DNA of 9,823 nt. Origin: an uncultured Collinsella sp. (lineage in GTDB: Bacteria; Actinomycetota; Coriobacteriia; Coriobacteriales; Coriobacteriaceae). A program made the position numbers and the translations under genes. This document shows positions 7,989 through 9,823 of the stretch, piece by piece. The notes under the pieces were generated by a model. The model was not told where the DNA came from. It did no database searches and saw only the letters and a program-made list of their open reading frames with translations. Every line of letters starts with the position of its first letter. Position 1 is the first letter of the stretch. The DNA lies in assembly GCA_902494685.1 (NCBI GenBank), contig CABUUE010000043.1, positions 1 to 9,823 on the forward strand, given 5' to 3'.

Positions 7989-9644
7989 TCAGCATTTACC
8001 CTGGTACATGCTGCTTAAATCCACTACCCCTTCTACCGCGCCGACCATCTCGTCATCGTGAGAGACAACGATGATCAGCTGGCTTTGCTTGTTGCGCTTA
8101 ACATAGGCCGCAAGCTCGGCGCGGCTTACAGCGTCTAACCCAGTCGTGGGCTCGTCGAGCATCAAAACTGACGACTTGCGTGAAATCGCCGACCATAAGT
8201 ACACGCGGCGCAGCTCACCGCCCGAAAGCGCGGAGCAACGTTTCCCGAGCAACTCCTTCACGCTGTTTTCCAGCGAAGGTAGGTCATCTACACCCCGGTG
8301 ATAGGGAGAAAAGGGCGTGTCGAAATACTCTAACAGCTCTTTCACCGTTTCGTCCGGCGCGAAGCACGACTGTGGGCAGCACGATATCTCTCTCGCACGT
8401 ATGTAATCCAAGTCGCATTCTTCGATTGGCACACCGTTGTATTTTACTTTGCCTTTCGATGAGTATAGCCCGAGCATCAAGTAAAGAAGTGACGTCTTGC
8501 CTCTTCCGTTCTCCCCAACTATGCAATATGTACCAGGACCGGAAAACTTGAAAGAAAACCCGCCGAGGACCTCTCGGACAGATCCGTCTGGAAGGACAAC
8601 CGAGAATTCCAAATCAGATACCGAAATGTCATTTATTCCATCAAGTTTCGCCAAATCGGTCCGATTCCACCCCGATCTCGCCTTTTCCCTCGTCGTGATA
8701 GCCGTCCTATCCCATGATGCTTTGGCGTCCTGATAGGATTTGAACAATGACATCATACTTTTCAAAGTCTTAAAGAGAACCGCGAAGTATGTACCGATGA
8801 TAGTGTACTCGCCTATTGACATAGTTCCGTTAATGATTCGTACTCCGGAAACAACAAGTATCACCGCTTGAAACAACGCTGCGAAAAGACCATCGAGCGA
8901 TGTCAGAGAATATGATAGCTTTCCGGAGCGCAAAACTTTGGGAAAATAGCTCTTAAATCCAGCGTCGAGCGCTTGTTCGCTCTTGCCGTACGAAGATGCC
9001 AGTTGAATGTTGAGAATCTGATTAAGCTGCGATGCAATTGCGGCGTAAAAGGCGCTGTCCGCTTCTTTCTTCTCATACGTGACCCTATACAAAAGTTTCC
9101 TCAACCCAGTAATTACACAGAAATACACGATGAGGAGAATGATAGAAAACACCGCGAGAGTTGAATCAATTGACCATATGATAAGCAATACGATGGGAAT
9201 AGCTACAATGGACAGCGGCGCACTGATAAAATTCGCCAAAACGAAGGATGAGACCACGCTGGAGTCGGAAATAATCCGTTGCGTTGTATAGGCTGGATCG
9301 ATGGTCCGACTCACCAAGTAATCGTCTCTTTCAAAACGCAAGACGGCCTCCCTGAGAAGATCAAAGGAAAGTCTCGTGGTTATGCGAATGGAAAGTGTTC
9401 CTGCAAAATAAGTAAAGAGGGTGGAGAAAACTCCTATTGACGCAACCAGGAGTGCGAAGAGTACGGCGTCTCTTTCGCTGCGGTTACCAAGAAGAAAATC
9501 TAAGAATTTCCCGTTCACGTATGGCATGGCATAGGAGAGAGCGGTTCCAATCACCGTGATAGCAATGAAGACGAAAGCCCCTTTTGCTCTGATGAACCTC
9601 GAGAGAACGCATCGAATCAAGGAAGGCCCCAATCTACCCGCCAC
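7989..9644 (-). CDS. ABC exporter with fused membrane and ATPase domains (half-transporter)
   Basis: A 551-residue half-transporter that would dimerise in the membrane and export a substrate using ATP. Residues about 1-310 form the membrane domain, with hydrophobic helices near 23-43, 60-82, 133-157, 160-180, 253-272 and 279-300. The ATPase domain has Walker A GENGRGKT (377-384), Q-loop Gln425 (CCPQSC), signature LSGGE (473-477), Walker B VLMLDEP (493-499) and switch His529 (VVSHDD). All key residues are present, so it should be active. There is no N-terminal C39 peptidase domain, so it would not cut leader peptides itself. GTG at 9644 is the first possible start after a stop, but no ribosome binding site precedes it. 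In-frame TTG codons 5 and 9 are alternatives, and codon 9 has GGGG about 8 bases upstream. The gene converges on the RiPP locus. Export of the modified peptide or resistance are both possible roles. Confidence 0.9.
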   Translation of the reverse strand: MAGRLGPSLIRCVLSRFIRAKGAFVFIAITVIGTALSYAMPYVNGKFLDFLLGNRSERDAVLFALLVASIGVFSTLFTYFAGTLSIRITTRLSFDLLREAVLRFERDDYLVSRTIDPAYTTQRIISDSSVVSSFVLANFISAPLSIVAIPIVLLIIWSIDSTLAVFSIILLIVYFCVITGLRKLLYRVTYEKKEADSAFYAAIASQLNQILNIQLASSYGKSEQALDAGFKSYFPKVLRSGKLSYSLTSLDGLFAALFQAVILVVSGVRIINGTMSIGEYTIIGTYFAVLFKTLKSMMSLFKSYQDAKASWDRTAITTREKARSGWNRTDLAKLDGINDISVSDLEFSVVLPDGSVREVLGGFSFKFSGPGTYCIVGENGRGKTSLLYLMLGLYSSKGKVKYNGVPIEECDLDYIRAREISCCPQSCFAPDETVKELLEYFDTPFSPYHRGVDDLPSLENSVKELLGKRCSALSGGELRRVYLWSAISRKSSVLMLDEPTTGLDAVSRAELAAYVKRNKQSQLIIVVSHDDEMVGAVEGVVDLSSMYQGKC

Positions 9645-9823
9645 AAAACATCAATCACTGATACCTTACACCTCAACACAACAGGAGCGAAGATTTGCCA
9701 ATGAGACTGCTTTAGATTGCCTTGGGCCAATACGATCTCAAGCTCTTCCTGCAAGAGAGTCGGAATCGGACATCTCCTCCGACGAATCTGGCAATCGGGC
9801 GGTTGAAATATCTTTTTCAACCA
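9645..9823 (-). other. Unresolved end of an upstream gene at the window edge
   Basis: Two minus-strand frames are open from the right edge. One ends at TGA 9738-9740 and encodes a hydrophilic tail (VEKDISTARLPDSSEEMSDS, then DSLAGRA). The other runs on to TGA 9617-9619, overlapping the ABC start by 28 bases, and has a less protein-like composition (Cys, Arg and Trp rich). The first looks more like a natural C-terminus and would leave about 93 bases before the ABC gene. Neither can be named. Confidence 0.3.

Noticed and set aside
7578..8018. A 146-codon plus-strand frame across the spacer
   Set aside because: It runs antisense to the IS110 remnant and into the ABC gene end, has no ribosome binding site, and shows no recognisable motif.
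9735..9770. An 11-codon frame after GGAGGAG on the minus strand as a mini-peptide
   Set aside because: The ribosome binding site would almost touch the ATG, and the same codons are the tail of a longer open frame reaching the window edge.

Overview
The window looks like a piece of chromosome from an anaerobic actinobacterium of the Coriobacteriia, Collinsella being my best guess. That is an inference from the GC-rich codon use of the left half, a single-chain pyruvate:ferredoxin oxidoreductase, and an IS110-type transposase remnant. I ran no database search.

Left part (1-4165, GC-rich): the last codons of an unidentified plus-strand gene converge on nifJ (pyruvate:ferredoxin oxidoreductase, minus strand), with a strong 13-bp inverted repeat between them acting as a probable shared terminator. 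Upstream of nifJ is a leader of about 450 bases without a convincing gene. It contains a perfect 16-bp palindrome close to the nifJ start. A small FHA-domain gene follows (4166-4639, minus), bordered by short direct and inverted repeats, with no ribosome binding site and possibly 5'-truncated.

Junction (4640-5155): fragmentary and gene-poor. Base composition changes here from GC-rich to clearly AT-richer. It holds one 26-codon ORF with a good Shine-Dalgarno.

Middle (5156-7406, plus): the most interesting part, a compact candidate RiPP locus. It encodes a radical SAM/SPASM peptide maturase with a built-in PqqD-like N-terminal domain. Two tandem Cys/Asp-rich precursor peptides of 67 and 61 residues follow, both starting with the same MKHIHP leader. 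A 35-residue hydrophobic peptide with an excellent ribosome binding site (7184-7291) comes next, and then a rho-independent terminator. Many precursor cysteines sit four residues before an aspartate (CX3D). That is the spacing cross-linked by Cys-to-Asp thioether-forming radical SAM enzymes of the ranthipeptide group (freyrasin type; QhpD makes related Cys-Asp/Glu bonds). The predicted product is a thioether-cross-linked peptide, but its structure and role are inferred.

Right part (7407-9823): an N-terminal remnant of an IS110-family transposase (minus) and its upstream non-coding region with a hairpin, then a fused-type ABC exporter (7989-9644, minus). The exporter converges on the RiPP genes. 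It could export the mature peptide, but it has no C39 peptidase domain, and the IS remnant lies between it and the precursors, so the link is uncertain. The last 180 bases have several open frames on the minus strand and cannot be resolved from this window.
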